From assembly GCA_024626585.1 (NCBI GenBank), contig JANKJI010000007.1, positions 153,949,477-153,971,914 on the forward strand: a DNA stretch of 22,438 nt, in the 5' to 3' direction. This document shows, in pieces, positions 11,680-21,150 of the stretch. How positions within the stretch are numbered: the first letter of the stretch is position 1; every line of letters begins with the position of its first letter. The translations under genes and the position numbers were made by a program. The notes under the pieces are model-generated. The model did no database searches and was not told where the DNA came from. It saw only the letters and a list, made by a program, of their open reading frames with translations. This DNA comes from Ginkgo biloba. Its lineage: Eukaryota > Streptophyta > Ginkgoopsida > Ginkgoales > Ginkgoaceae.

Positions 11680-12618
11680 AATCATGAATCAAGACTGGCC
11701 TTCTTACCCAATTCGATTAATTTTTTGTTAATTCTCCTAGTAGTGGCCATTAAATTATCCAAATTATCAATCCCATTATCCTTTAGGATGTATATCATCT
11801 CTATTTATAATGTTTCCATATAGAAACAAAAACATATTTCTTCTATCAGCCTTAAAATGACCAAAATTTTTGTTTTTGTTTCTCCAAACCTCAAAGTAAA
11901 ATCGTTAAAAGATTCCTTCTCTTTCTTGAAAATTGTAGTTAAATATTTTAAAATGCATTATTGTTAATAGGAGTACTATACTTTCCATTGAATTGATAAA
12001 TAAACTCATCCCAACATGTGATGGAATTTATAGGTGATGAATTGAACCATAATAAATCTTTATCTTCAAGGGTTTGCACAAATAATCAAACAACAACATT
12101 CTCTATAACCATCACTAGTATGGTGCAAACCATGTATAAATAAGCCAAGTGTTCTATAGTAGTGAAAACTCTATCTCCTTTAAACTTTTCTAAGTACTCC
12201 TTTTCCATAATAGGTAGAGAATCAATATTACCTTCCAAATTAAGAGGTTCAACTATAATCTATGGAGTCACCTCCATTTGTGATGGATGAGTTGGATGAA
12301 GGGATGATTACATAAGAAATGTAGGCATGGTATTGTTCTATAAAATGGTAATTTGACACTTAGTAGTGGACACTAGTAAAGAACTTTCTCTACAAAAAGG
12401 AAGAGAAGTAGAAGGAGAAGGTATTGGAATAGTAGGAATAATAATAGGTGGATTTGAAGGTAATATTGGAAAGAAAACTTTGACATCAAAAAATTTAAAA
12501 ATTTTGTATTCTTTATTCTTGGGGGAAAATTATAATCACTATGGGATGCCTTTAGACTTATCCAAGCTAGTATAAATCTTTCTACCTTCAACTAGATCGA
12601 TCAATGAATTAAGACTCA
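11680..12618 (-). pseudogene. gag: gag pseudogene, family B, copy 1
   Basis: This is minus-strand Gag debris (particle protein of a Ty3/gypsy-like element). The core Retrotrans_gag domain is at about 11980-12200: PIMEKEYLEKFKGD, ENVVV-stop-LFVQTLEDKDLLWFN and SITCWDEFIYQFNGKY, matching the family pattern of W-F-x-L/S-P followed by S-I-x-W-x-E/D-F. After a frameshift it continues KKEKESFNDFTLRFGETK (about 11860-11930) and then NLMATTRRINKKLIELGKK near 11700. It extends further 3' than copies 2 and 3, which lose homology near the PINN motif. Homology to the other copies on the 5' side stops abruptly at about 12618, where reverse transcriptase remnant begins, so this is a junction between two elements. 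Multiple stops; not functional. Confidence 0.75.
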
Positions 12619-13271
12619 AAAATAAACCTCACATGAATATGTTTTAGCAAAGTTTATTTATCCCTTTTTCCTTACAAATTTTAATTATTTAACCCAATTA
12701 TTTTATTATTTAGTAAACCACCATGAAGGAATAGATTAAGGCCCACATAAATTCATTCATGAGTCGTATGATAGTTGTAGGTGCATTATTTAGCCCATAT
12801 GGCATCACCAACCATTCGAATAATGATTTCTTGGACTTAAAATCTATCTTTTAAGTATCTTATTCTTTTATCCAAACTTGGTGATATATGAATTGGAGAT
12901 ACAACTTTGAAAAGTACTTGGCCCCTTGCACATCTAATTCTTAAAGGACACTAATTATTTATGGTGATCTTTTTTAGTGTCATGGAATCAATGCACATTC
13001 TTGAAGTTCCATATTTCCTTGGCATAAGAACAATAGGAGAACCACATGAGAAAATACTTGGCTTAATGACTCCTTGGTCTAGAAACTCTTGAATATACCT
13101 ATTGATATCTTCACTCTCCAACATAGCAGTTATGTGAAACCCAAGATTAGGTAAAGGTGAATCTAGAAATAATTTAATATCATATTTAATTTTTTTATTT
13201 TGTGGAAGTCCTTTTAGTTCCATGAAGACTACCTCATACTTATTAAATAACTAATCTAATTGGCCTTTTTG
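12619..13271 (-). pseudogene. Reverse transcriptase pseudogene of element A
   Basis: Reverse transcriptase would copy element RNA into DNA. It begins NKYEVVFMELKGLPQNKKI at about 13250 and keeps an open frame 13223-12951 with LFLDSPLPNLGFHI, VIKPSIFSCGSPIVLMPRK, GTSRMCIDSMTLKKIT. After a small deletion and frameshift near 12940 come GAKYFSKLYLQFIYHQVWIKE, FEWLVMPYGLNNAPTT, RLMNEFM and SFMVVY. The first catalytic Asp (usually in K-I-D-L) is Tyr in SKLYL. The YxDD motif reads YLNN if a one-base deletion is allowed, and otherwise hits a stop (about 12705-12715). A last recognisable stretch, HIHVRFIFES, ends near 12620, after which gag of another family starts. The catalytic core is therefore lost. 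Confidence 0.85.
12650..12712. repeat. ~62 bp direct repeat, copy b (partner at 7905-7967)
   Basis: It matches 7905-7967 in the same orientation with few mismatches. Here it lies within the RT remnant, immediately past the YLDD position. It may be RT-derived sequence that also landed near 7.9 kb, or a small piece inserted at both sites. Confidence 0.6.
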
Positions 13272-13990
13272 GCTAGCCATCAAGATAATACTTAAGGATT
13301 CTACCTCTTTAAGTTTCTCCTCATTTGGCATCATGAAAAACATAACAAACTTATAGATTCCATTGATCAATCTATCATCTTGATTTATTGATATCAATGA
13401 GATATTTTCCTTACCCCTCTATGCATTAATATGGTAAGGCTTCCCATCTTTAACCAACCTCCTATTGTTATCCCTTATAAGAAACATTTCATCATGATCC
13501 CATAAATATGGAATATCAACCACCACCTCATACACATTAAGGGCCATCACATCAAATTCCACCTCATTAATGAAGTTACTTGAGATACAAACCTTGAATT
13601 TGCACTGGTGGGTGAATTAAATTTCTACGTCCTTTTATAACCAACCCAATGGGTATGGTTCTAGATGTGTAATAGCCTTCAAGCATAATTATTTTATGAA
13701 TTCCATTAAGATCAAATACTTTTGGTTACCTAAGTCAAATATGGATGTCACTATAGTATTCTTTATTTTCATCTTTATATGGAATAAATTATCCCTTGTA
13801 GAATTCACCAAATTATTCTATAGATAATTACACATAGCTTTATTTCTAGTAGTAACAAATTTTTCATTAAATTTAGATTTACCTTTAGCTTTCCTTGTTG
13901 GGGTAATGCTTCCATATTTTATTTTTTTCATCAAAGAGACCTTGTCATCAGTGTATGATGTGCCTTCAATCTCCTTTCCTTCCACCTTAG
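13272..13990 (-). pseudogene. Protease and protease-RT linker pseudogene of element A
   Basis: The protease part reads HIKMKIKNTIVTSIFDLGNQ at about 13730-13790. The active-site triplet, normally Asp-Ser/Thr-Gly, is Asp-Leu-Gly, so cleavage activity is probably lost. It continues THLEPYPLGW, then, past two stops, HQCKFKVCISSNFINEVEFD, DIPYLWDHDEMFLIRDNNRR and KDGKPYHIN, and KENISLISI. These are the PYPLGW, FIDEVE and YLxDRDAIF-like landmarks of a known class of plant gypsy polyproteins. Upstream, KVEGKEIEGTSYTDDKVSLM (about 13920-13990) is a charged spacer between Gag and protease. The frame runs on into the RT. Confidence 0.78.
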
Positions 13991-14494
13991 TGTCTGGGAC
14001 ATGACAAATATTTTACCAATCTTATTCTTTAGAATAAGCTCAAGATGCAATTTAGGAAATTTAGGAATTTCTCATATTAAATTCCTCCCAATAACCACTA
14101 ACTTCTGACTTTTTAGAAATTTTTATTTGCATAAGCTCTCCCACCATAATAGCACATATCCTTCCATATTCAATCAAGAGAAGGAGATTTTCTCCTTATA
14201 AAAAAATTCATAATAATTGAAATATACTTCAAGCTATCCTAACCAATTGTTCAAATTTTATGGGTCCCTCTATCCATAATAAGGTTGAATCTCCACTTTT
14301 GCCTCAACCTTGAATGGATTCTTTGAGATGCTAATCTTTCCTTGATTTATCTTTAAAGTATTTGGTTCTGGTTTAGTTTTCTTTTTCTCCTTTAGAGGCT
14401 TCAATTCTTGCAACAACATAGAAATAACCTCTATATCTATTTCCAAATCTTAGAGTCTGGAATCAACTACTATATCCTTTGTTATTTTTACCAT
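13991..14494 (-). pseudogene. gag: gag pseudogene of element A
   Basis: A likely start ATG at 14494-14492 gives MVKITKDIVVDSRL, followed by EVISMLLQELKPLKEKKKTK and then FKVEAKVEIQPYYG and LEVYFNYYE (about 14220-14340). This resembles the N-terminal part of Gag proteins with a VEAKVDI-PYDGE...LEVYF pattern. After a frameshift, KISFS and LNMEGYVLLWWESL follow (about 14140-14210), the A/L-x-x-W-W-E-S signature. The domain is shorter than usual, with no zinc knuckle recognised before the protease spacer, so an internal deletion is likely. The start lies about 110 bases after the primer-binding site, a normal leader length. Confidence 0.72.
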
Positions 14495-14605
14495 TCCTCT
14501 ACTTATTAGATATCTATTACTTATAAAAAATGGTATTAAATGTTCTCTACTTGAATAATAATCACTTCTAATTTTAACCATTCACATAAACTCAAGAATA
14601 AGAAA

Positions 14606-14618
14606 GCTCTGATATTAA
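14606..14618 (-). other. Primer-binding site, tRNA-Met type
   Basis: The minus strand reads TTAATATCAGAGC. It matches the last nine bases of the common plant initiator-Met PBS TGGTATCAGAGC, with the first bases mutated. It sits four bases from the proposed LTR end at 14623 and upstream of the gag start, as expected for element A. Confidence 0.7.
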
Positions 14619-14622
14619 CTCA

Positions 14623-15324
14623 TGTTATTAACTATAGATTCATTATTTATGTTATTTTTCAACAGAAGAATCAAAATTATGTGTTAAAATATGAATGAAA
14701 TCCCATAAAACTTATATCTATAAAATTGAAGAGTAAAATAAATTAGAAACACATACAAATCTCTCAATAGTTATAAGGTTTTAAACTAGAGAAACCCTCA
14801 TGGGGAATAATACTCTAGAATAGTATTAGAAATTATCTTGTAACAAGAAAATACAAGAAATTATATGTATGGATATATTCATGAGATGAAACTCAATATT
14901 TGTACACAATCATAACATCTACAATTAAGGTGTGGAGCTTTTTCATCATCAAAGATTCTCTCACACTCAATTAGATGTACTTTTATTATTGTATGCATAG
15001 AGGTTTTAGCTTCCTTATTTATCTTTATATCAATCTTTATATAAATAGTTTATCTAACTATATATACATTTTATTTAGCCCATATTCCTCCTTTTATATC
15101 CTTTCAATTAGTTAAACTATCATGTAATTGAAAATCTATTGGGTTATAACTTAGTCTTTGTCAGAGTTCCTTTATCAGTTTTGTCTTTGTTAATTATCAA
15201 TTTTGTTCTATTCGTTTTGATACTATTGTCCATAATTTTATACCTTCTCAAAATTATTCACTAACGAGTAAAACCAAAACTAACAAACACCAAAAATTGA
15301 CACCAACAAACCAAAAATCTAACA
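14623..15324 (-). repeat. 5' LTR of element A (~702 bp, proposed ends)
   Basis: The ends were chosen because the minus strand starts TGTTAG... at 15324 and ends ...TAACA at 14623, giving a 5-bp inverted terminal repeat TGTTA/TAACA. The PBS lies just beyond the 3' end. A diverged partial copy lies at 19357-19821 and lacks the last ~238 bp. No 3' LTR partner is found at the far end of element A, so the outer boundary rests on the TG/CA ends alone. Similarity to the second copy continues past 15324, so the LTR could be longer, or the LTR and its flank were duplicated together. Confidence 0.6.
15035..15070 (-). promoter_or_regulatory. Possible LTR TATA boxes
   Basis: The minus strand reads GTATATATAG and then TTTATATAAAG within the proposed LTR, about 255-290 bases from its 5' end. 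This is a plausible position for a U3 promoter. In such AT-rich DNA the match is weak evidence on its own. Confidence 0.3.
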
Positions 15325-15899
15325 CTGTTAGAGCTAAAATATGACTGTGTAACTTTTAATGTTTAGTAACTACTTTAAACTTGAAGTTTTAAACTTTAAA
15401 ATTTAAGGATTACCCCCATTCCAGTATGTTTGGTGATGGTTTCAAAATCATTTTACATCTCATTTGGAAGTTGGATCCAAAAGAAATTGGTTATAGAAAA
15501 ATAAGTGATTTTAGTAATTTTCTAGGTGCTCTTGGATCCCATCGTAACTTTTGATCCAAAAATCCATTTTTTAAATTTTGAGGATCATTTTAAATATTTT
15601 AGCAAACTATAAAACTTTCTCCTTATGGATATTTTTCTAAAATTTAACCTCAAGTTGGCATTTTATTAAAAATAGCAAAACTAGGGTCTTAGATATGAGT
15701 CAAGCCAAAATTTTTGAACCACAACTTTATTTTCTATGGTACTAATTTTTCTATAAAGATATTTTAAGAATATACAACTCTTTTCTTAAGGACCTTCATC
15801 AAAAAATAGATCATATTTCTCCAAATTTTTATTGCAATTTATAACTTTATTAAAAATTGACAAAAATATTGATTTCTAGATAAAAAAATGGATCATTTA
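15325..15899. other. Non-coding spacer shared by both blocks
   Basis: No protein signal was seen. The same sequence occurs at about 19822-20430. It separates the LTR from the gag fragment, where protease and polymerase would be expected, so it may be a 3' internal region joined to gag after loss of pol. A G-rich run (minus strand GGAATGGGGGTAA, near 15415) is the nearest thing to a polypurine tract but is not adjacent to the LTR. Confidence 0.45.
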
Positions 15900-16640
15900 A
15901 CAATGTATGATTATTAATAGGAGTGGTATACTTTACATTGAATGGAGAAATGAAATCAACCCAACTTATGATGGAAGTTTTTGGAAATTAATTAAAATGC
16001 AACAAAGTTTCATCTTTAAGGGTCTACATAAATAATAAAACAATAATATTCTCTACAAGTGTCACTAATATGATGCAATCCTTGGAGAAAGATGCCATAC
16101 ATTCCTTAGTGGTAACAAGTCCATCTCCTTTAAAATTTGGTAAGTATTCCTATTTCCCAATAGGAATCGTATCAATATTACTTACCAAGTTAAGAGGTCA
16201 AATCCTAATGAATGCATTCACTTTAATTGATGGTGGATGAGTCACATGAAGGAGAGCTTGTGTAGGAAGTCTGGGGAAGGGATTGTTCGAGGAAAGGGAA
16301 ATTTAAAACTTGATAATAGAAACTAGTAAATAGCTTAATCTATGGAAGGGAAAATAATAATAAGGAGAATGTGTTGAAAAAGTAGGAAGAATAATAAGCA
16401 GATTTGAAGGAAATATGGGAAGGAAAACTTTTATATTAGGAAATTTAAAATTTAGTGATTCTTCATGCTTGGGGGGTAATGACAATCTCTATGTGATGCC
16501 TTTAGACATATTTAACCTAATATTAGTAGTTTTACCTTCAACCAGGTTTATCAATGAATTAATAACCTTACATTGGTCCCCAATATAGTCATCAATTCTA
16601 TTGCTTAGGTTTTTTGTACCTAAGAAAAATAATAATTTTA
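15900..16640 (-). pseudogene. gag: gag pseudogene, family B, copy 2
   Basis: This is minus-strand Gag debris homologous to copies 1 and 3. From its 5' side it reads DDYIGDQCKVINSLINLVEG (about 16530-16600), MSLPPKHEESLNFKFPNIKV and a proline/serine-rich stretch, then EYLPNFKGDGLVTTKEC, ENIIVLLFM-stop-TLKDETLL, and SIISWVDFISPFNVKYTTPINN. The residues around W-F-N-x-x-P and S-W-x-D-F fit Retrotrans_gag. In-frame stops TAG (16024-16026) and TAA (15988-15990) also occur at the same codons in copy 3 but not in copy 1. Homology ends after the PINN motif, so the C-terminal half is missing. The open frame 16303-16485 is part of this gag. Confidence 0.72.
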
Positions 16641-17612
16641 AATAAAATTCCCAAGGTAAGGGAAACAAAAATAATGTAATTGGAATAGAAGAGTAGCTCC
16701 CTCTCTGATTATAAGGGGTGAATTCCTAATATATTTACAAATTTATAAAAAGAGGAATAAATTAGGATTATTTACATAGTTATTTACACTATACAATGAA
16801 ACTAATTTTAATTTAAAATAAAACAAATACATATGAAGTGCACCAAATGATAGGGAAAGGGATAAGAATTTTTTCTACTAGGTTTTGATAATAGGGAAAA
16901 GTTTTAATTGGCATTAAGGAGAGAAGAAAGGAAAATAAACACATTAATTTATAAGAATATACTTAAGGATCCCTCTTAGTGGTGTAAAGGATGTTCATTG
17001 GGTCTTTAAGTATGGTGAAATCTTGTTTCAAAATTGAAAGGGACACCATCATTCAATCTGTATAACATAACAAGACCTATAAATATTATATACACTATCC
17101 TTCAATATTTCTCAAAGGAAGGTAAGGATAAATACTTGCACAAGGTATAAAATTATTATTAAGGTTTATACTCTAGTATCACTCAAAGCAAATTCTTAAA
17201 AAAAAATTCTATATAACTTTCAATATTTGGGGCCTTTTAGATAAATTCCTCAATGAATATAGAAGAATAAAGTAAAAACATATGAATACATATTGTAATT
17301 GTAAAAATATTAAGTTGTTTTCTAAATGCATATTAGAAACTCTCCACACATAGAATAAAAATTAATTGTAGTAATTGCACAGATAAATATTTCACTATTA
17401 ATCACTAGAAACTCTCAATGATTAAATTAAAAATATCTTTTCATCCAACTTTTAACACTATTTCAAACCAACAATGCTCAATTTGTCTAATATTAGAATC
17501 AAGACAAAATATCTTAGGCTTTATTAAAAAAACAAATATAGGTTTTGTGTATAAGAAAATAAATAATTACAAAGGATGGTAAAAACCATTTCATTATAAA
17601 CATCCTCAACTA
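16641..17612. other. Leader-like non-coding region of the block, plus unique flank
   Basis: To about 17440 this is shared with 21150-21948. It contains conserved short landmarks such as AAGGATCCCTCTTAGTGGT, AACATAACAAGACCTATAAAT and GGATAAATACTTGCACAAGGT. No coding sequence is supported. In gag orientation it lies upstream of gag, so it may be its leader. From 17440 onward the sequence is unique to this copy. Confidence 0.45.
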
Positions 17613-19319
17613 TCACAAGCGACAAGTCAATATTTTGCCAAAATAGTATAAACAATATCTCTGGATGACTTCCTTTTCTCAATGATATACAAGATGAAAT
17701 ATTTCATTACAATCATAGTGGAACAAAATTAAGGAAAATAAAAGTAGGAAAGATGGTGACTTCCTCATTAGGTATTCATGGTGGAACCTTTTTTCCTTCT
17801 TTTTCTCTTCTTTTATCCTAATACCCTTATCATTGTTACCATTATAATACTTGAAATAGTTTAATTCATTACATAGAGTTAGGAAACTAAATACCCTTGG
17901 TTGTTGTTATAACTACTTATGTGTTCTTGAATAATAATTTTTTAAGTTATTTTAACCTATCTTGAATGTCTCTTCTTTTAATGGTGTTGGGATATTTATT
18001 TTTCAAATAAATATTTCTGAACACCTTTTCAATTTGGGCCATGGTTTCATTTTCTCTTCTAAAAATGAAATCTCCTTATTGTTTTGATAATTTTCCTTTA
18101 GATATTGACTCAACTAATTAAATTTTGATATTTTCTCATTATCAAGATCCTTCATCACCTTCACTTTCTTTGATTAGAGTGATTGTAAGTAATCCTCTCT
18201 AGTGATAAACTCATGCTCATTCTAAGAGGAAGGAACAACCTCTCTAAAATGATAATTTCCAAAATAGCCTTTGACTCAAACATTTTATTTCTTATATTCA
18301 AAATAAAATTGTATCCTTTCTTATTAGATTATCTTCTAAAAAGGAAAGAGTCTTTGAACTCCTTAATCTCTTCTTCCTTGGGGTAAAGTTATCCAATTCC
18401 TTTATTTATAAAACCACAAAATTAAACAAATTCACTTTTCATGAATATGTCTAATTCATTGATAAATTAGGAGTACATTTCTAGATATAATGTTTAGTAA
18501 TGCTTGAACTCTTCTAGATATTTCCCATAACTATAATCCCCACTACACCATTTACTCTGCCATCTCTTGTTTAAAAGGAAAGAGAACATTATTATAGATA
18601 GATACAATGTAAATATTTCTCTATAATATTGTATTTCCTAAATTTCTAATGGTAGTGATAGGATGCACCATTATTGGAGAAGAAAAATCCATTTCAAATT
18701 CTCTCATTCTTTCTTCTAACAATGCATTATACTCCTTCAATTGGGAATTTTTCTATGATAACCCATTTATTATCTAGTACAAAGCCTTAAATGATATTTT
18801 ATAAGATTCTATAGTTTCTTGATTTATCATCCAACTCAGTCTCTTATAATATAATGCATTCTAAGGTTACTTCCATTTTCTCCTAGAATCCCTAACATGG
18901 ACCATCTTCTTAGTGGAATCAATATTAAATTAAGAATGTTATCTACTAAATTTTAGCAAAGTAATCATTCCTTCCTCGTAGGATATTGAATATTGGTTTC
19001 TTATCTTTATTATCTAAGCAGTGAGTGAAGACTCTTCTTGAGTGGTGTTCTCAAATACTAACCCTATAATCTGTGGACCAAGGTTAAGGATTTTCTTAGC
19101 TTGACTAGATGAATCACTAGAAAAAGGAAGATTAGACATATTCTTATTTATAATCAATGAATCTCTCAAGTTGTAGCTTCTATAAGTTCTTTTATTATTT
19201 ATTGAAGGTAAGTATTCTTCATGTTTCTTCTTTCACTTCTAGCTCTTCTCAGGATCATCCCCATCATCACTTCCTCCTTTTCTCATTGTGTTATTTTGAT
19301 TATGATTCAAACTCACCAT
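17613..19319 (-). pseudogene. Unassigned degenerate coding remnant, Lys/Glu-rich, possible coiled coil
   Basis: I do not recognise this protein. On the minus strand, protein-like stretches occur in order. They are a possible start at 19319 (MVSLNHNQNNTMRKGGSDDG), NMSNLPFSSDSSSQAKKI, STKKMVHVRDSRRKWK, ETIESYKISFKAL, QLKEYNALLEERMREFEMDF (about 18690-18745), PKEEEIKEFKDSFLF (about 18340-18385), VKVMKDLDNEKISKF (about 18120-18170), and TMAQIEKVFRNIYLKNKY followed by IKRRDIQDRL (about 17950-18050). They fall in at least two frames, so frameshifts as well as about 30 stops are present. Composition is rich in Lys, Glu, Asn and Ser with heptad-like segments, suggesting a coiled coil. It lies between the two 2.6 kb blocks and in gag orientation precedes copy 2 gag, the position of an extra ORF1 in some large plant gypsy elements. 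Below about 17750 coding character is doubtful. It may also be captured host sequence. Confidence 0.45.
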
Positions 19320-19356
19320 ATCCACTCTTACTTAAAAAATAATAGTTGGTTGGATT

Positions 19357-19821
19357 TTATATGTATGGCTCTATTCATGAGATGAAACTTAAGAGTTGTA
19401 TGCAATCATAATATCTATAATCAAGGTGTGGAGATTTTCTATCAGCAAAGACTCTCTCCCACTTAGTCAGTTCTACTTATCTTATTATATGCATACATGT
19501 TTTATCTTCCTTATTTATGGTTTTGTCGTTCCTTATATGAATATTTTATCTGAATATATGTCCCTTTTCTATATCCCATATTCTACCTTTTATAGCCTTT
19601 TGGGTAGTTAAACTATCGCATAATTGAACATCTACCAAGTTCTTAATTAGTGTATTTTAGATTTCCTTTATCATTTTTATCCTTATTAATTATCAATTTT
19701 GTTATGTTGGTTTTAATCCTATTAGACATCATTTTATACCTTATTGATATTATTCACTAAAAAAGTAAAACCAACACTGACAAACAACAAAAATCAAGAA
19801 CAACAAACTAAAAATCCAACA
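19357..19821 (-). repeat. Partial LTR copy, 3' end truncated
   Basis: It matches 14861-15324. Its minus-strand 5' end reads TGTTGGATTTTTAG, against TGTTAGATTTTTGG in the first copy, keeping the TG start. The 3' portion and any primer-binding site are missing, so this cannot be a complete LTR. Confidence 0.6.
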
Positions 19822-20439
19822 CTGTCAAAGCTAAAATTTGACTATGTAACTTTTAAAGTTTATCAATTACTTCAAACTTCAAAGACTTAAAATGTGAAGG
19901 TTTAAAAGTTAAAAGTTAAGGATTATCCCCATTCCAATATATTTGGTGATGGTTTCAAAACCATTTGACATCTCATTTGGATGTTGGATCCAAAATAAAA
20001 AATAGTTATAGAAAAATAAGTAATTTTAATAGTTTTTTTTACCCTCCTAGATCCCATTATAACTTTTGATCTAGAACTCCATTTTTTAAGTTCTTGGGAT
20101 CATTTTAAATCTTGTGTGAAATTATAAAACTTTCCCCTTATGGATATTATGTTGATTTCTACTCAGATTTTTTTGAAATTTGACCTCAAGTTCACATTTT
20201 ATTAAAAATAGCCAAAATAGGATCTTGGATCTGAATCGAGTCAAAATTTTTGAACCACAACTTTATTTTCTATGTTATTAATTTTTTTATAAATATATGT
20301 AAAAACTATACAAATCTTTCCTTAAGGACCTTCATCTCAAAACTGGTCATATTTCTCCAAATTTTTATTACAATTTAGTATTTTATTAAAAATTAACAAA
20401 AATATTACTTTTTAGATCATTTAATGGATCATTTAACAA

Positions 20440-21150
20440 TGCATGATTATTAATGGGAGTACTATAGTTTCCATTGAATTGAGAAATCAACTTAGCCCAA
20501 ATTTTGATGAAATTTTTAGGAAATTAATTAAACCACAACAAAGATTTGTCTTTAAAATTCTACACAAATAATCAAACAACAATATTCTCTATAAGCAACA
20601 TTAATATGCTACAAGACTTAGAGAAATATACCAAGTGTTCCTTAGTAGTAATAACTCTATCTCCTTTAAATTTTCGTAAGTAAACCTTTTCCCTAGTAGG
20701 CAAAGCATCAAGATTACCTACCAAGTTAAGAGGTCAAATCATAAGCCCTAAATTCACTATCATTTATGGTGGATGAGTTAGATAAAGGAGAGCCTATGCA
20801 GGAAGTGTGATCATGGTATTGTTCAAGAAAAGGGAAATTTAAAATATGAAAATGGACACTAGTAAAGGATGTGCTCTAAGAAAGGGAAAAGAAGAATAAG
20901 GAGAAGGTGTTAAAAATGTAGGAAGAACAATACACAAATTTGAAGGAAATATGGGCAAGTACACTTTGATATTAGTAAATTTAAAATCTAGTGATTCTTC
21001 ATGCTTGGGGGTAAATGAAAATCTCTATGGAATGCATTTAGACATATTCAACCTAGTAAAAATATTTATACCTTCAACCAAGTTGATTAATGAATTAAGA
21101 CCCTTACATTGGTCCCCAATATAGTCACCAATTTTATTGTTTAGGTTTTG
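20440..21150 (-). pseudogene. gag: gag pseudogene, family B, copy 3
   Basis: This is minus-strand Gag debris homologous to copies 1 and 2. Recognisable pieces are FKGDRVITTKEHLVYFSKS, ENIVV-stop-LFV-stop, KDKSLLWFN-stop-FPKN, and FNGNYSTPINNHAL. It shares the TGA stop (20572-20574) with copy 1 (12086-12088), and the TAG (20560-20562) and TAA (20524-20526) stops with copy 2. The N-terminal part near 21080-21130 includes the counterpart of the INSLINLVEG segment. Like copy 2 it lacks the C-terminal half of Gag and any protease. Confidence 0.72.

Larger units (their letters stand above)
12619..15324 (-). mobile_element. Decayed Ty3/gypsy element A: LTR, PBS, gag, protease, RT; 3' part missing
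   Basis: Reading right to left on the minus strand: LTR (15324-14623), tRNA-Met-type primer-binding site (14618-14606), a Gag start at about 14494, gag, protease, linker and reverse transcriptase to about 12619. RNase H, integrase and the 3' LTR are absent; the RT is abutted by a gag fragment of another family. Protease, linker and RT lie largely in one frame, as expected for a single Gag-Pol polyprotein, but with in-frame stops and some frameshifts. Catalytic residues are lost (see parts), so it is inactive. Confidence 0.82.
14861..17440 (-). repeat. ~2.6 kb block, copy 1 (LTR part + spacer + gag fragment + leader)
   Basis: This block aligns over its whole length, in the same orientation, with 19357-21948, starting at the shared TTATATGTATGG and ending after ATTAAATTAAAAA. 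By eye roughly four of five bases agree, with small indels. Contents from left to right are the 5' two-thirds of the LTR (to 15324), a non-coding ~0.58 kb spacer, a minus-strand gag fragment (about 15900-16640), and a ~0.8 kb leader-like non-coding region. Outside the boundaries the two copies differ completely. Confidence 0.85.

Noticed and set aside
11563-11823. 86-codon plus-strand open frame
   Set aside because: It lies antisense to the 3' end of gag copy 1 and over the 40 bp repeats, with no protein similarity recognised.
16641-17440. This part of the block as a second LTR of the gag family
   Set aside because: No similarity to the proposed LTR at 14623-15324, no TG/CA ends with an inverted repeat, and no primer-binding site next to it.
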